From assembly GCA_023442495.1 (NCBI GenBank), contig JAEZZB010000009.1:1-23694 (forward strand): DNA of 23,694 nucleotides, read 5' to 3'. Origin of the DNA: Bacillota bacterium. GTDB lineage: Bacteria; Bacillota; Clostridia; Tissierellales; Peptoniphilaceae. The notes beneath the pieces were generated by a model, which saw only the letters and a list, made by a program, of their open reading frames with translations, searched no databases and had not been told where the DNA came from. The translations under genes and the position numbers were made by a program. Each line of letters begins with the position of its first letter. The first letter of the stretch is position 1. This document shows positions 23,661-23,694 of the stretch, piece after piece.

Positions 23661-23694
23661 TTATGTAATATGTTAAAATAGATGATTCGAAAAA

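Noticed and set aside
23661..23694. A terminator or further gene after rqcH
   Set aside because: Only 34 AT-rich bases remain, with no hairpin; a TAAAAT resembling a -10 is too weak to call.

Overview
The window is very AT-rich, densely packed bacterial DNA. The gene set (PASTA kinase PrkC, PrpC, RsgA, YicC/YloC, RqcH, YugP-type protease, RpoZ fixed next to gmk and coaBC) and the strong AGGAGG-type ribosome binding sites point to a low-GC Firmicute. The small genome-style spacing and gene order suggest an anaerobic Tissierellia/Peptoniphilaceae-like or related clostridial lineage. That placement is an inference, not a database result. No tRNA, rRNA, CRISPR array or complete mobile element is visible.

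Layout. Positions 1-540 hold accessory debris: the tail of a DNA cytosine-5 methyltransferase, the tail of a small zinc-ribbon protein, and one end of an IS3-family element whose first codons are now fused to that zinc-ribbon tail. From 563 to 3958 (minus strand) lie a PC4-like protein (ydbC), a metallophosphoesterase, greA and lysS. The LysRS carries an unusual C-terminal EMAPII/Trbp111-type tRNA-binding domain. From 4169 to 7305 (minus) a three-gene membrane-stress operon corresponds to Bacillus ydjI-ydjG-ydjH (flotillin-like SPFH protein, zinc-ribbon membrane protein, TPM protein) without pspA. Divergent from it are recX and a GIY-YIG protein (plus strand, 7392-8271).

From 8268 to 21824 (minus) lies the classic Firmicute housekeeping run, in transcription order: yicC, gmk, rpoZ, coaBC, priA, def, fmt, a YugP-type zinc protease, rsmB, prpC, prkC, rsgA, rpe, thiN. 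Most neighbours overlap or nearly touch. The run is split by a strong intrinsic terminator before rsmB and by an extended -10 promoter before prpC. rqcH (plus strand, 21933-23660) is transcribed divergently from yicC.

How the genes work together: nucleotide and cofactor supply (Gmk, CoaBC, ThiN, Rpe), restart of replication (PriA), initiator Met-tRNA formylation and deformylation (Fmt, Def), rRNA modification and 30S assembly (RsmB, RsgA), envelope-sensing Ser/Thr phosphorylation (PrkC/PrpC), and ribosome rescue (RqcH). The most notable sequence observations are: rsmB appears to start at an AUU codon behind a perfect AGGAGG, so a conventional start search loses its whole NusB-like domain; LysRS has an appended tRNA-binding domain; and the left edge contains a chimeric ORF produced by IS insertion and deletion. 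I see no clearly new multi-gene system here; most of the window is core genome.
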